Positions 8,110 to 18,437 are shown, counted from the first letter of the stretch. The stretch: 54,268 bases of DNA from an uncultured Pelagibacteraceae bacterium (GCA_902594255.1 CACJLN010000008.1:1-54268); one strand, 5' to 3'. Numbers and translations are program-made. Notes: a model not told the origin generated them from the sequence alone.

Positions 8110-9566
8110 TTTAAAGCATTAATTAAAGCTTTTGCCTTATTTATAGTTTCTTGATATTCTTTTAAAGGCTTGCTATCAGCAACAATTCCAGCGCCAGCTT
8201 GAACATAGAATTTGTCTTTTTTAGCCAAAGCCGTTCTTAAAGCTATACATGTGTCAAATTCACCGTTTGCTGAAAAATAACCGATACCACCAGCATAAAC
8301 TTTTCTCTTAGTTGTTTCTAATTCATCAATTATTTCCATAGCTCTAATTTTTGGTGCTCCAGAAACAGTTCCTGCAGGGAAACCAGCCAAAAGTGATTTA
8401 AACTTTGAAAATTTCTTATTATATTCACCGATGACATTTGATACTATGTGCATTACGTGAGAATATCTCTCAATAATAAAGCTTTCGGTTACTTTTACTG
8501 TATTAATTTTTGAAACTTTACCAGCATCATTTCTTCCTAAGTCTAACAGCATTAAGTGCTCCGACAGTTCCTTTTTATCATTAATAAGATCTTTTTCATA
8601 AAAACGATCCTCTTTCAATGTTTTGCCTCTTGGTCTTGTTCCTGCGATTGGTCTTACGGTAATTTTATTATCCCTTAATCTTACTAGTATTTCTGGGCTT
8701 GCACCAATAATTTGAAAGTCACTGAAATTGAAAAAAAACATAAAAGGTGATGGGTTAGTCACTCTAAGTTTTTTATAAATATCAATTGGTTTTTTTGTTA
8801 ATTTAGATTCAAATCTTTGACTTAAAACTACCTGAAATATATCACCTAATTTTATATATTTTTTTGCTTTATTGACCATTTGCAAAAATCTTTTTTTTGA
8901 GGTGTTTGATTTAACTTTAATATTTTTTAATTTTAATTCAGACCTAGTATTTATATTTTTAATTGACGATTGAATTAGCAATTTAAAGAGATCTGATCTT
9001 ACTTCATTATATTTTTTTTGATAATTTTTGATTTTTTCATCTTTATAAATATTCCTGATATAGAATATTTCTTTTTTAAAATTATCATGAATTATAAGTG
9101 TTCTTGGTCGCAAAAGTCTTACATCTGGTATATTTAGATCATCCTTACAGTTATTTGGGATTTTCTCTACATATCTTATAGAATCATAAGAGAAATATCC
9201 TGAAATTAGAGAGCAAATTTTTGGCAAACTCTTAGGAGTTTCGAATTTAAATTCCTCAATAATTTTCTCAATTAATTTTTCAGGTTTATCTTTAAGTTTA
9301 ATTTTCTTATTATTTTGAATTAGATAAGAATTTTTATTGTTGAATTCCCAGATTTTATCAGGATTTTTACCAAATATTGTATATCTTCCTTTGATCTTAC
9401 CTTTCTCTACAGACTCAAATATAAAGCTATTTTTTTCATTTAAAAAATTGTCTATTAAATTCAAAATCTCCTCATCATTTTTGATTTTTTTTGAAGTATA
9501 TATAATTTGATTTTTATTGCTTCTATGTCGAAACTTAAAATCTTTGAAGTTTCGATTTATGTTCAT
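8106..9566 (-). CDS. trpE: Anthranilate synthase component I
   Basis: TrpE converts chorismate plus ammonia to anthranilate and is normally the feedback-inhibited enzyme of the pathway. The 486 residues include an N-terminal domain and the chorismate-binding domain from about residue 225. Visible motifs are GDIFQVVLSQRFE, NPSPFMFFFNF, IAGTRPRGKT, FPAGTVSGAPKIRAMEII and the metal-binding end QAGAGIVADSKPLKEY. It overlaps both trpG and the upstream PpiD-like gene by four bases. I looked for an attenuator leader peptide but the overlap with the upstream gene leaves no room for one. Confidence 0.95.
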   Translation of the reverse strand: MNINRNFKDFKFRHRSNKNQIIYTSKKIKNDEEILNLIDNFLNEKNSFIFESVEKGKIKGRYTIFGKNPDKIWEFNNKNSYLIQNNKKIKLKDKPEKLIEKIIEEFKFETPKSLPKICSLISGYFSYDSIRYVEKIPNNCKDDLNIPDVRLLRPRTLIIHDNFKKEIFYIRNIYKDEKIKNYQKKYNEVRSDLFKLLIQSSIKNINTRSELKLKNIKVKSNTSKKRFLQMVNKAKKYIKLGDIFQVVLSQRFESKLTKKPIDIYKKLRVTNPSPFMFFFNFSDFQIIGASPEILVRLRDNKITVRPIAGTRPRGKTLKEDRFYEKDLINDKKELSEHLMLLDLGRNDAGKVSKINTVKVTESFIIERYSHVMHIVSNVIGEYNKKFSKFKSLLAGFPAGTVSGAPKIRAMEIIDELETTKRKVYAGGIGYFSANGEFDTCIALRTALAKKDKFYVQAGAGIVADSKPLKEYQETINKAKALINALK

Positions 9567-10981
9567 TGAAAGAAATTCTTAACTCGTTCTATTGTTCTTT
9601 GATTCAATACCACATTATACTTATCATTTAAAAGTAAATCATATGATTTAAGAATATTATTTCTTGTATTTGTATTTTGTTTTTCAGCATATTTTTTAAA
9701 ATTATCATCATTTATATCTATACTCTCATTTGTGATGTTTTTTATTTTAGCAAGATAAACTACATTTAAATAATCATTTACTAAGGTAAAAGATTCAGCT
9801 GGTAAAGAGTACAAGAGCTCAACAGTATTTGCTTCAAATTTTTCATTATCATTAATTGATGTTAATGTTAAAGTTTTTATCTTATCTTTACCCATCTCTT
9901 TAAAATCGTTATCACTAAATTTTTTGTCGCTTATTTTTTTAAACAAAACTCTGTTATAATCAAATTTATTTCTTTGGGCGATAAGTTCTAAAACTTCTTT
10001 TTTTAAATTTGGATCATTCATGTCAGGTGATCGCTCTTCGGTATTGTTAATCTTGTATACAATGTAATTGTTATCGTTTTCTATTATATCAAAATCAATT
10101 TTTCTTGATTCGAATATTTTTTTTTCAACTTTATTTTTTTCAGGTGTATTTCTGTAATTTCTAACTTCAATTGTTTTAACATTAAATTTTGATAAAATAA
10201 ATTTTAAATCTTGGCTATTTAAAAACTTTTCTTCAATTTCATCAATTGCATCAAAGAATGCTTGATTAAAATCATCAATACCAATTAGATTTTTGGGACT
10301 TAAAATTGCATAATCAAAATCAATATATTCAACTTTTAATTCATTTTTGTTTTTTTCTAAAAAATCATTGATTTCAGATTCGGTAAATTCTTCTTTTTTT
10401 TTATAAAAATTCTCTAAATTTATATATTCTAGATTGATATTTTTATTTTCTTCTTCATAAAGTTTTTTTACTAAAAATGCGGGAATTGAAGTACCAGCTC
10501 CAATGTAGTCAAATAAATTTTTTTGTAGAGCAACACCTTTAATTCCTGCCTCAAACGATGGTGCTGATTGATTATTTTCTAGCAAAAATTTTTCATATTT
10601 TAGTCTATCGAACTTACTATTTTCATTTAGAAAATTTTTATCTGATTTAATTTTTTTTGATAAAATTTCTTTTGTGATTTTTATGTTAAAATCCTCTATT
10701 TCTAAATCCAACAATGTTGAAGAAATTAAAGTAGACAATAATTCTTCTAATATATTCTTATCAAGATTTTCTCTAATTGTTTCATCTGGAATATTTGATC
10801 TATTTATGTGATTTATAAAATCTTCTGTTGAAATATTTGATTTATTAATTTTAGCAATGTTGTTTGTATTTCCACTACTGAACATACCTCCCATACCCCA
10901 AAAAACGAATGGGATTATCATAATGAAAACTAATAAGCCAGCAAATTTGGTTTTTGCAAAATTTCTAAAACTTCCAATCAT
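9563..10981 (-). CDS. PpiD/SurA-like periplasmic folding factor, degenerate PPIase region
   Basis: This looks like the membrane-anchored PpiD-type chaperone that lies next to trpE and tpiA in many alphaproteobacteria. The N-terminus has the family form MIGSFRNFAKTKFAGLLVFI, then one transmembrane helix to about residue 30, then a SurA-N-like helical domain with INKSNISTEDFINHINRSN. The 472 residues are shorter than the usual 600 or more. I cannot find the parvulin signatures (RHIL, GGDLG) in the middle, so the isomerase domain may be lost or unrecognisable. It is the first gene of the trpEGDC unit, overlapping trpE by ATGA, and is divergent from tpiA. Confidence 0.75.
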   Translation of the reverse strand: MIGSFRNFAKTKFAGLLVFIMIIPFVFWGMGGMFSSGNTNNIAKINKSNISTEDFINHINRSNIPDETIRENLDKNILEELLSTLISSTLLDLEIEDFNIKITKEILSKKIKSDKNFLNENSKFDRLKYEKFLLENNQSAPSFEAGIKGVALQKNLFDYIGAGTSIPAFLVKKLYEEENKNINLEYINLENFYKKKEEFTESEINDFLEKNKNELKVEYIDFDYAILSPKNLIGIDDFNQAFFDAIDEIEEKFLNSQDLKFILSKFNVKTIEVRNYRNTPEKNKVEKKIFESRKIDFDIIENDNNYIVYKINNTEERSPDMNDPNLKKEVLELIAQRNKFDYNRVLFKKISDKKFSDNDFKEMGKDKIKTLTLTSINDNEKFEANTVELLYSLPAESFTLVNDYLNVVYLAKIKNITNESIDINDDNFKKYAEKQNTNTRNNILKSYDLLLNDKYNVVLNQRTIERVKNFFQ

Positions 10982-11036
10982 TATCTATAAATTTATTGAT
11001 CTATAAAAAGCAAACCTATAGATTAAATTCTTGCAT

Positions 11037-11774
11037 ATGACAAATAAATATATGTACTTTATTGCTAATTGGAAAATGTTTGGAGGTGTAAATTCTTTAA
11101 ATTCACTCGATAAAGTTATCAAATTTATAAAATCGTTTAAAAAGAAAAAATTAATTCAAATAATTTATTGCCCACCTAACACACTGATTAATTTAATGTC
11201 TAGAAAATTTAGAAATATTAACATAAATGTTGGCTCTCAGAACTGTCATGAACAAAAAGACTATGGTCCGTATACTGGTTCAGTAAATTGTAGAATGTTA
11301 AAAAATGCTGGTGCAAAATATGTAATAATAGGCCATTCCGAGGTCAGGCAATCTGGTGAGTCAAATGATTTAATAAATAAAAAAATACAAACTGCTATAA
11401 AATCTGGACTAAAAGTAATTTTTTGTGTTGGTGAAACTATTCAACAAAAAAGAAAAAAACTAACTAAAAAGGTTTTGAGTAAACAAATCAAATTAGGATT
11501 AAATAATGTTAAGAATAAAAAAAATATCATAATAGCCTATGAACCAGTTTGGTCGATTGGTACAGGCATAATTCCAAAACCACTTGAACTATTAAAAACA
11601 ATAAATTTTTTAAAAAAAAAATTGAAATATAATAAAATTCTTTATGGAGGCTCAGTAAATTCTAAAAATATCAATCAATTAAAATCAATATATAATTTAG
11701 ATGGTTATTTGATCGGTGGTGCATCTCAAGACCCAAAAAAATTTATTGATATAATTAAAAAAACATATATTTAA
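11037..11774 (+). CDS. tpiA: Triosephosphate isomerase
   Basis: TpiA interconverts dihydroxyacetone phosphate and glyceraldehyde 3-phosphate. The TIM barrel shows the N-terminal FIANWKMFGG with the catalytic Lys, YVIIGHSEVRQSGE with the catalytic His, IAYEPVWSIGTG with the catalytic Glu, and LYGGSVNSKN for phosphate binding. I prefer ATG at 11037 over the TTG at 11031; ATG at 11052 is also possible because FIANWKM lies close to it. The gene is divergent from the PpiD-like gene with about 55 bases between starts, and secG follows after 5 bases. Confidence 0.95.
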   Translation: MTNKYMYFIANWKMFGGVNSLNSLDKVIKFIKSFKKKKLIQIIYCPPNTLINLMSRKFRNININVGSQNCHEQKDYGPYTGSVNCRMLKNAGAKYVIIGHSEVRQSGESNDLINKKIQTAIKSGLKVIFCVGETIQQKRKKLTKKVLSKQIKLGLNNVKNKKNIIIAYEPVWSIGTGIIPKPLELLKTINFLKKKLKYNKILYGGSVNSKNINQLKSIYNLDGYLIGGASQDPKKFIDIIKKTYI

Positions 11775-11779
11775 CCGTC

Positions 11780-12079
11780 ATGGAAAATATCTTATTAGTG
11801 CTAAATATTGTGCTTGCATTTATCTTAGTTCTTCTCGTATTAATGCAAAAGTCAGAAGGGGGTGCACTTGGAATAGGTGTTTCTCAAGAAAGCTACATGT
11901 TTTCTAGAACAGCAGGAAATTTTATGACTAAAGCGACAGCTGTTGTTGCTACTTTGTTTATAGTTTGTAGTTTAGCATTGACCATTGTTTCTAGAGGAGA
12001 AGTAACTCCCACCACATCTGTTTTAGACACTGTAGAGGAAAAATCAGAAGATACACCTGCAATTCCTGATAATAATTAA
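11780..12079 (+). CDS. secG: Preprotein translocase subunit SecG
   Basis: SecG is the small accessory subunit of the SecYEG channel in the inner membrane. The 99-residue protein has two hydrophobic helices (about residues 2-22 and 51-72) joined by the conserved loop QKSEGGALGIG. The acidic tail is low complexity, as usual. It lies between tpiA and pyrG, the standard alphaproteobacterial order tpiA-secG-pyrG-kdsA-eno. Confidence 0.93.
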   Translation: MENILLVLNIVLAFILVLLVLMQKSEGGALGIGVSQESYMFSRTAGNFMTKATAVVATLFIVCSLALTIVSRGEVTPTTSVLDTVEEKSEDTPAIPDNN

Positions 12080-12119
12080 TCCTTTTCTTTTCAGTTTTTA
12101 AGGTCTATAAGATAATTCC

Positions 12120-13736
12120 ATGGCGCGATTTATATTTGTCACCGGCGGCGTGGTTTCATCTTTGGGCAAAGGTCTTTCTTCAGCTTCGTTAGCATATTTA
12201 TTACAATCAAGAGGTTACAAAGTTCGTCTTAGAAAACTGGACCCTTACTTAAATATAGACCCTGGTACAATGAGCCCATTTCAACACGGTGAAGTTTATG
12301 TAACAGATGATGGCTCAGAAACAGATCTAGATTTAGGACATTACGAAAGATTTTCAGGTGTTTCTGCAAAAAGTTCAGATAATATCACAACAGGTAAAAT
12401 TTATAATGATGTTCTTTTAAAAGAGAGAAAAGGAAAATATCTTGGAAAAACAGTACAGGTAATACCACATATAACTGATCGAATAAAAGAATTTATTAAA
12501 AAAGACTCCTCAAAAGAGGATTTCGTAATTTGCGAGATAGGTGGGATAGTTGGTGATATTGAAAGCCTACCTTTCATTGAGGCAATAAGACAATTTGCGA
12601 ATGATGTAAAAAAAAAGAATGCATTATTTATACATCTAACATTAGTACCTTATCTAAAATCCTCAGATGAAATAAAAACAAAACCTACACAACATTCTGT
12701 GAAAGAATTAAGAAGTATCGGTGTTCAGCCCGATATTATTATATGTAGATCAGAAAGATCTATACCATTGGAGCATCGAAAGAAAATATCATTATTCTGT
12801 AATGTTGATATAAAAAATGTAATTGAAACTGTTGATGTAAAAACAATTTATGAGGCGCCAATCAGCTTTCATAAAGAGAAATTAGATATTCAAGTTTTAG
12901 ATTATTTTAAATTAAGATCAAAAAAACCAGTAAATTTAAAACCTTGGAAAAAAATTACCAAAATTATTTTAAATACAAAAAAACAAGTAAATATCGCCAT
13001 TATTGGTAAGTATGTTGAATTAAAAGACGCTTACAAATCTCTAGATGAAGCTTTGATACATGGGGGTATCAAAAATAATATTAAAGTAAATTTAGTTAGA
13101 ATAGACTCTGAAAAACTAAAGATTTCAGATATTAAATCAAAGTTAAAAGATATATCTGGAATTTTGATTCCAGGAGGTTTTGGAAAAAGAGGAACACATG
13201 GAAAAATCGAAGCTATAAAATACGCACGAAATAACAAAATACCATTTTTTGGGATTTGTTTTGGTATGCAGATGGCAATAATTGAATTCGCTAGAAATGA
13301 ATTAAATATTAGGAATGCTACATCGAGTGAATTTGATAAAAAAGGTTTGCCAATAGTTGGTTTAATTAATCAATGGAAAAAAGATGGTAAAATTATTAAA
13401 GGGACTGACAAATATTTAGGTGGCACTATGAGGCTAGGTTCTTATGATGCAAAATTAAAAGAGAAATCATTAATTAGTAAAATCTATGGTAAAAATTTTA
13501 TTAAAGAAAGACATCGCCATAGATATGAGGTAAATATTAATTATAAGGATAGATTTGAAAAAAAAGGCATGACATTTTCAGGTTTATCACCTGATAGAGT
13601 ATTACCTGAGATTATAGAGCTTGAAAATCACCCTTGGTTTATTGGTGTTCAATTTCATCCTGAATTTAAATCTAGACCTTTGTCTCCTCATCCTCTATTC
13701 TCATCTTTTATCAAAGCATCAAAAAATCATAGATGA
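12120..13736 (+). CDS. pyrG: CTP synthase
   Basis: PyrG aminates UTP to CTP using glutamine and ATP. The 538-residue length is standard. The N-terminal synthase domain begins [20 protein letters not shown], the P-loop region, and includes [20 protein letters not shown]. The C-terminal class I amidotransferase domain has the nucleophile Cys in [11 protein letters not shown] and the His-Glu pair in [12 protein letters not shown]. The start lies about 40 bases after secG and the stop overlaps kdsA by ATGA. Confidence 0.97.
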   Translation: MARFIFVTGGVVSSLGKGLSSASLAYLLQSRGYKVRLRKLDPYLNIDPGTMSPFQHGEVYVTDDGSETDLDLGHYERFSGVSAKSSDNITTGKIYNDVLLKERKGKYLGKTVQVIPHITDRIKEFIKKDSSKEDFVICEIGGIVGDIESLPFIEAIRQFANDVKKKNALFIHLTLVPYLKSSDEIKTKPTQHSVKELRSIGVQPDIIICRSERSIPLEHRKKISLFCNVDIKNVIETVDVKTIYEAPISFHKEKLDIQVLDYFKLRSKKPVNLKPWKKITKIILNTKKQVNIAIIGKYVELKDAYKSLDEALIHGGIKNNIKVNLVRIDSEKLKISDIKSKLKDISGILIPGGFGKRGTHGKIEAIKYARNNKIPFFGICFGMQMAIIEFARNELNIRNATSSEFDKKGLPIVGLINQWKKDGKIIKGTDKYLGGTMRLGSYDAKLKEKSLISKIYGKNFIKERHRHRYEVNINYKDRFEKKGMTFSGLSPDRVLPEIIELENHPWFIGVQFHPEFKSRPLSPHPLFSSFIKASKNHR

Positions 13737-14557
13737 GCAGTATTAAAGTAAATTGCGGGAAAATAGAAATTTCTAATAAAAATAGAATTTGTATTATTGC
13801 TGGGCCTTGCCAGCTTGAAAGCGAACAGCATGCTTTGGATATGGCTGGAAAAATACAAGAAATTACTAATAAATTTAAGCTTGGATTTATTTACAAAACC
13901 TCTTTTGATAAAGCAAACAGAACTAGTCTCAAAAGTAAACGTGGAGTTGGTCTAGATGCATCGCTACCAGTATTTGATAAAATTAAGAAAGAATTAAGTG
14001 TGCCAATATTGACTGACATTCATAACGTAGAACAATGCTCTATAATGAGTAAACATGTAGATGTAATCCAAATTCCAGCCTTTTTATGTAGGCAAACTGA
14101 CTTATTAATTGCTGCAGCAAAAACAAATAAAATTATTAATGTTAAAAAAGGACAATTTTTAGCTCCTTGGGATATGGTTAATGTAACTAAAAAAATTTCA
14201 GATTCTGGAAATAAAAATATTTTGGTTACAGAGAGAGGGGCTAGTTTTGGTTATAATACTCTTGTTTCAGATATGAGATCTTTACCTATAATGGCAAAAA
14301 ATGGTTACCCAGTTATTTTTGATGCTACTCACTCTGTTCAACAGCCAGGAGGATTAGGAGAAAAAAGCGGAGGTCAAAGAGAATTTGTAGAACATTTAGC
14401 AAGAGCAGCTGTAGCTGTAGGTGTTGCAGGAGTATTTATTGAAACTCACCAAGACCCTGATAATGCTCCCTCAGATGGTCCGAATATGATCCCATTAAAT
14501 AAATTAGAAAATTTACTAAGACAACTTACAGACATAGATAATTTAATAAAAAATTAG
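13733..14557 (+). CDS. kdsA: 3-deoxy-8-phosphooctulonate synthase (KDO-8-P synthase)
   Basis: KdsA condenses arabinose 5-phosphate with phosphoenolpyruvate to make KDO-8-phosphate for the inner core of lipopolysaccharide. The 274 residues begin with the family motif [18 protein letters not shown] and contain [24 protein letters not shown], and a long C-terminal [21 protein letters not shown]. With the lpx genes at the start of the window it shows that this organism makes KDO-containing LPS. The last base of its TAG stop is the first base of the eno GTG start. Confidence 0.96.
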   Translation: MSSIKVNCGKIEISNKNRICIIAGPCQLESEQHALDMAGKIQEITNKFKLGFIYKTSFDKANRTSLKSKRGVGLDASLPVFDKIKKELSVPILTDIHNVEQCSIMSKHVDVIQIPAFLCRQTDLLIAAAKTNKIINVKKGQFLAPWDMVNVTKKISDSGNKNILVTERGASFGYNTLVSDMRSLPIMAKNGYPVIFDATHSVQQPGGLGEKSGGQREFVEHLARAAVAVGVAGVFIETHQDPDNAPSDGPNMIPLNKLENLLRQLTDIDNLIKN

Positions 14558-15813
14558 TGAGTAAAATATTAAAAGTAAAAGCACGTCAAGTTTTTGATAG
14601 TAGGGGCAACCCAACCATAGAGGCTGAAGTTTTTACAAAAAATAATAGCGCTTCAGCAATTTGTCCATCAGGTGCATCAACTGGAACTTTTGAGGCTTTT
14701 GAAAAGAGAGATAAGAACAACAAACGATATTTAGGAAAAAGTGTTTTAAATGCAATTAGTTTAGTCAATACAAAAATTTCTAAAAAATTAAAGGGGTACA
14801 ATGTTCATGACCAAGAGAGAATAGACTCATTAATGATTAATCTAGATGGAACAAAACAAAAAAATAAATTAGGAGCTAATTCAATTTTAGCTGTCTCTAT
14901 AGCTGTCAAAAAACTTTCTGCCAAATTAAAAAAGATACCTTTATATAAATCATTTTTAATCAAAAAAAATTTTCAATTACCTTACCCATTAATGAATATA
15001 ATTAATGGTGGAGCTCATGCCAATAATGGTTTGAGGATACAAGAATTTATGATTAGACCTGATAAGGCAAAAAATTTTTCTGAGGCAATGAGAATTTGTT
15101 ACTTGGTGATTAAAAATCTAAGTAAGATTATTAAAAATAAAAATCTATCTACATCAGTAGGAGATGAGGGCGGTTTTGCACCAATGATTAACAGCAATAA
15201 TCAAGCTTTAGATTTGATTGTATCAGCTATAAAAAAATCAGGATTTGTTAATGGAAAGGATGTTTCAATTTGTTTAGATGTGGCAGCCAATGAATTATTT
15301 AAAAAAAATAGATATTCAATTCACTCAAAAAAATATTTATCAGTTAATAAATCCATTCAAGAATATAAAAAATTAATTAATAGATATAAAATTAAATCTA
15401 TCGAAGATCCTTTTGCCGAAAATGATTGGATTTCTTGGAGTAAATTAATGAAATCAATAAAAAATGTGCAAATAGTTGGTGATGATCTTTATGTTACAAA
15501 TTTAGAAAGACTAAAAAAAGGTTTTTTGAATTTGTCATCTAATGCAATTTTAATAAAATTGAATCAAATAGGAACTGTTTCAGAGACCCTGGATGTGATT
15601 AAATTTGCCCAAATTATTGGCTTTAAAACAATAATTTCCCACAGATCAGGTGATAGCGAAGATACATTTATAGCTGATTTTGCTGTTGGGACCAATTCAA
15701 ATCAAATTAAAACTGGATCATTAGCAAGATCTGAAAGGGTGGCAAAATATAATCAGCTAATTCGTATTGAAGAACATCTTGGAAAAAATGCTAAAATGAA
15801 TAAAATTATTTGA
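14557..15813 (+). CDS. eno: Enolase
   Basis: Enolase interconverts 2-phosphoglycerate and phosphoenolpyruvate. The 418 residues are near the usual 425. It starts with GTG, giving a VKARQVFDSRGNPTIEAEV N-terminus. Other signatures are PYPLMNIINGGAHANNGL, the catalytic SVGDEGGFAP, the metal ligands in ICLDVAANE, IEDPF and GDDL, and the end motif IISHRSGDSEDTFIADFAVG. The neighbours on both sides overlap by one base. It supplies PEP to KdsA next door as well as to glycolysis. Confidence 0.97.
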   Translation: MSKILKVKARQVFDSRGNPTIEAEVFTKNNSASAICPSGASTGTFEAFEKRDKNNKRYLGKSVLNAISLVNTKISKKLKGYNVHDQERIDSLMINLDGTKQKNKLGANSILAVSIAVKKLSAKLKKIPLYKSFLIKKNFQLPYPLMNIINGGAHANNGLRIQEFMIRPDKAKNFSEAMRICYLVIKNLSKIIKNKNLSTSVGDEGGFAPMINSNNQALDLIVSAIKKSGFVNGKDVSICLDVAANELFKKNRYSIHSKKYLSVNKSIQEYKKLINRYKIKSIEDPFAENDWISWSKLMKSIKNVQIVGDDLYVTNLERLKKGFLNLSSNAILIKLNQIGTVSETLDVIKFAQIIGFKTIISHRSGDSEDTFIADFAVGTNSNQIKTGSLARSERVAKYNQLIRIEEHLGKNAKMNKII

Positions 15814-16106
15814 TGTTAAAAAAAATAAAAAATAACTATTTTTTATTTATTTTTATATTTTTATTACTATATTTTCTATTTAATTTATTATCTGGTCAAA
15901 GAGGACTAATTTCATTTTTTGATAAAAAAGAAACTTTAAAAAATCTTGAAAATGAAAAACTTTATTTAATTAATCAAATTAATTACTTGTATTTTAAAAA
16001 TTCCTTATTAAGTGACAATCTAGATCTTGATTATGTTGAAATTCTTATTAGAGAGAGATTCTTATTTGGCAAAAAAAATGAAAAAATTTATATTTTAGAA
16101 AAATAA
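15813..16106 (+). CDS. ftsB: Septum formation initiator FtsB/DivIC-like protein
   Basis: A 97-residue protein with one transmembrane helix (about residues 9-27), a short coiled-coil region ([22 protein letters not shown]) and a C-terminal segment [20 protein letters not shown] that matches the septum formation initiator family. FtsB-type proteins form the periplasmic coiled-coil scaffold of the divisome with FtsL and FtsQ. The ATG at 15813 shares a base with the eno stop, and I prefer it over the TTG three bases upstream. Its position after eno is conserved in alphaproteobacteria, where pyruvate dehydrogenase genes usually follow; here lipA follows at once. Confidence 0.8.
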   Translation: MLKKIKNNYFLFIFIFLLLYFLFNLLSGQRGLISFFDKKETLKNLENEKLYLINQINYLYFKNSLLSDNLDLDYVEILIRERFLFGKKNEKIYILEK

Positions 16107-17038
16107 TGAAAGTCATTACAAAACCTAGACACCCAGAAAAAGTAAAAAATCCTATAAATCCGATCAAAAAGAAACCAGATTGGATTAGATCAAAATTAGT
16201 AAATAGTAAGGAGTTCTTTATTACAAAAACAGTTGTAAACAAAAGTAATCTCGTAACTGTTTGCCAAGAAGCTAATTGCCCAAATATTGCAGAGTGTTGG
16301 AGTAAAAGACATGCCACTTTTATGATAATGGGTGATACTTGTACAAGAGCTTGTGGATTTTGCGATGTAAAAACAGGAAAACCTGAAAAATTAGATCCGT
16401 TTGAAGATATAAAAATTGCTAATGCAGTAAAAAAACTTAATTTAAAACATGTGGTTATTACATCGGTTGATAGAGATGATTTACCTGATGGGGGGTCAAA
16501 CCACTTTAAAAAAGTTGTAGATACTACAAGAAAAAAGAATCCAAATACTACAATTGAAGTTCTTACTCCAGACTTTCTAAGAAAAGGTGAGTCTTATAAA
16601 AAGTTACTCGAGGCTGATTTAGATGTATTTAATCATAATATAGAGACAGTACCAAGACTTTACTTAAAGGTTAGACCGGGCGCAAGATATTTTGCATCAC
16701 TTGAGCTTCTTAAAAATGCAAAAAACGAAAAGAAAAAGGTCTTTACCAAATCTGGAATAATGGTTGGGCTTGGTGAGAAATATGACGAAATAATTCAAGT
16801 CATGGACGACTTGAGATCTGCAAATGTTGATTTTATCACAATTGGTCAATATTTACAGCCATCGGTTAAACATCATCCTCTTGAAAGATATTATCATCCT
16901 GATGAATTTAAAAAATTAGAAATAATTGCAAAATCAAAAGGTTTTCTTTTAGTCTCGTCATCTCCTTTAACAAGATCTTCTTATCATGCTGACGAAGACT
17001 TCGCTAAACTTAAAAATAATAGAATTAATAGTCATTAA
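16106..17038 (+). CDS. lipA: Lipoyl synthase
   Basis: LipA is a radical SAM enzyme that inserts two sulfurs into octanoyl groups on lipoyl domains. It has the two iron-sulfur ligand sets expected: the auxiliary cluster motif [13 protein letters not shown] and the radical SAM motif [11 protein letters not shown]. The 310-residue length is standard, and GLGEKYDEI and [15 protein letters not shown] near the C-terminus are typical. It overlaps ftsB and the next gene by one base each. In other alphaproteobacteria it sits beside the pdh genes whose products it modifies; those genes are missing from this locus. Confidence 0.97.
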   Translation: MKVITKPRHPEKVKNPINPIKKKPDWIRSKLVNSKEFFITKTVVNKSNLVTVCQEANCPNIAECWSKRHATFMIMGDTCTRACGFCDVKTGKPEKLDPFEDIKIANAVKKLNLKHVVITSVDRDDLPDGGSNHFKKVVDTTRKKNPNTTIEVLTPDFLRKGESYKKLLEADLDVFNHNIETVPRLYLKVRPGARYFASLELLKNAKNEKKKVFTKSGIMVGLGEKYDEIIQVMDDLRSANVDFITIGQYLQPSVKHHPLERYYHPDEFKKLEIIAKSKGFLLVSSSPLTRSSYHADEDFAKLKNNRINSH

Positions 17039-17496
17039 TGCCCAAAGCTTCGGTTAAGCGATTAATTGAATGTAAAAAAGACGACTTAATTAGATTAGTT
17101 TTAGATATTGAAAAATATCCAGAGTTTGTTCCTTTTTGTTTTGATGCAAAAGTTTATGAAAATAAAAATGAGGGTGATTTAACAAAAATAATAGCAGATT
17201 TAACTATTGGCAAAGGACCATTTAAAGATACTTATAAAAGTGATGTGGTCTTTGATAAAAATAAGGATGCTATATTTGTTAAAAATATTGAAGGTCCTTT
17301 AAATCATTTATCAAATAATTGGACATTTACTGATAAAAAAAACGGAATTACGGAGATTACTTTTGATATTGACTTTGAAATTAAAAATAAATTTTTAAAT
17401 TCTTTAATGGTTGTTTCATTTCAATTTGGATTAGAAAAAATAGCTGATGCATTTCAGACAAGAGCAGAAGAGCTATTTGGCAGCTCTAAGAACTAA
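17038..17496 (+). CDS. RatA/COQ10-type START-domain protein
   Basis: The 152 residues form a polyketide cyclase/START fold of the COQ10/RatA family, with SVKRLIECKKDDLIRLVLDIEKYPEFVPFC at the start and the core segment GPLNHLSNNWTFTDKK. Family members bind ubiquinone and help it reach respiratory complexes; the RatA name comes from a ribosome anti-association claim in E. coli. Location after lipA is the conserved alphaproteobacterial position and favours the COQ10 role. The last 24 bases overlap cinA on the other strand. Confidence 0.85.
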   Translation: MPKASVKRLIECKKDDLIRLVLDIEKYPEFVPFCFDAKVYENKNEGDLTKIIADLTIGKGPFKDTYKSDVVFDKNKDAIFVKNIEGPLNHLSNNWTFTDKKNGITEITFDIDFEIKNKFLNSLMVVSFQFGLEKIADAFQTRAEELFGSSKN

Positions 17497-17934
17497 CTCT
17501 AATGCTTTTCTAACTGTAGATTTTTGTATTGATGACCTATTTTTGGCTTTAAATATAAACTTATTTATTTGTATTTTTTTACCTTTTTTAATTCCAATAA
17601 AAACTAGACCGACCGGCTTTTTTTTAGTACCGCCTTTGGGTCCTGCAATACCAGTTATCGAGAGGTTGATATTTGCTTTAGATATTCTAGATAAATTTTT
17701 GACCATTGATGAACAACACTCATGACTTACGGCACCATATTTTTTAATTATACTCTTATTTACTTTTAAAACCTTAATTTTGGCTTGGTTAGAGTAGGTG
17801 ACGAGACCTAAATCAAAAACTTTTGATGCACCACTAATCGAGGTAACGGCACTAGCTAATAAACCTCCTGTGCATGATTCTGCAAATGAAATTTTAAGTT
17901 TTTTTTTGGTTAGTAGTTTTATTAAAGTTTGCAT
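17473..17934 (-). CDS. CinA-family nicotinamide-nucleotide amidase (PncC-like)
   Basis: The 153 residues match the stand-alone C-terminal CinA/PncC domain, which deamidates NMN to NaMN in pyridine nucleotide recycling. Motifs are SFAESCTGGLLASAVTSISGAS at the N-terminus, the YSNQAKIKVLKV segment, and SITGIAGPKGGTKKKPVGLVFIG. The competence-related N-terminal domain of full CinA is absent, as in many alphaproteobacteria. It overlaps pgpA by one base and is convergent with the COQ10-type gene, sharing 24 bases with it. Confidence 0.9.
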   Translation of the reverse strand: MQTLIKLLTKKKLKISFAESCTGGLLASAVTSISGASKVFDLGLVTYSNQAKIKVLKVNKSIIKKYGAVSHECCSSMVKNLSRISKANINLSITGIAGPKGGTKKKPVGLVFIGIKKGKKIQINKFIFKAKNRSSIQKSTVRKALELVLRAAK

Positions 17935-18437
17935 TAAATAAAATAACTTTTAAAAATCATAAAACAAATTAATGATAAAACAACATAAAAACCAGCACAA
18001 ATATCATCCATGATTACACCAAAACTATTTTTAAATTTTTTATCAAAAAAGTTTACTGGAAATGGTTTTACTATGTCAAAAAACCTAAATAAAACAAAAC
18101 AAACACCATAAAAAATAATTGCTTCATCAAAAGATTTTTCTGTACCATGCGAAATCTCATACATATATATTGGTATTGATTGTCCAATAAACTCATCAAT
18201 AACAACTTCCTTTGGATCTTTGTTAGCATTATCTTTGATATGAAACTCAACAGCCTTAAAAGAAAAAACAAAGATAACTATTAAAAATATAAATATTAGA
18301 ATTGAGGACAAATCTAAAATATGAAAAAAAATATATAACAAAATCACAGTTACTAATGATCCAAAAGTTCCAGGAATTGATGAGATTCTACCCAAACCAA
18401 ACATTGTTACAAATAAGGTATTAATTTTCTTAATCAT
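17934..18437 (-). CDS. pgpA: Phosphatidylglycerophosphatase A
   Basis: PgpA removes the phosphate from phosphatidylglycerophosphate to give phosphatidylglycerol, at the inner membrane. The 167-residue protein has family motifs SSIPGTFGSLVTV, a DPKEVVIDEFIGQ active-site stretch with acidic residues, and FRFFDIVKPFP, plus about four membrane segments. It overlaps ispDF by 8 bases and cinA by one, forming a minus-strand unit ispDF-pgpA-cinA. Confidence 0.92.
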   Translation of the reverse strand: MIKKINTLFVTMFGLGRISSIPGTFGSLVTVILLYIFFHILDLSSILIFIFLIVIFVFSFKAVEFHIKDNANKDPKEVVIDEFIGQSIPIYMYEISHGTEKSFDEAIIFYGVCFVLFRFFDIVKPFPVNFFDKKFKNSFGVIMDDICAGFYVVLSLICFMIFKSYFI

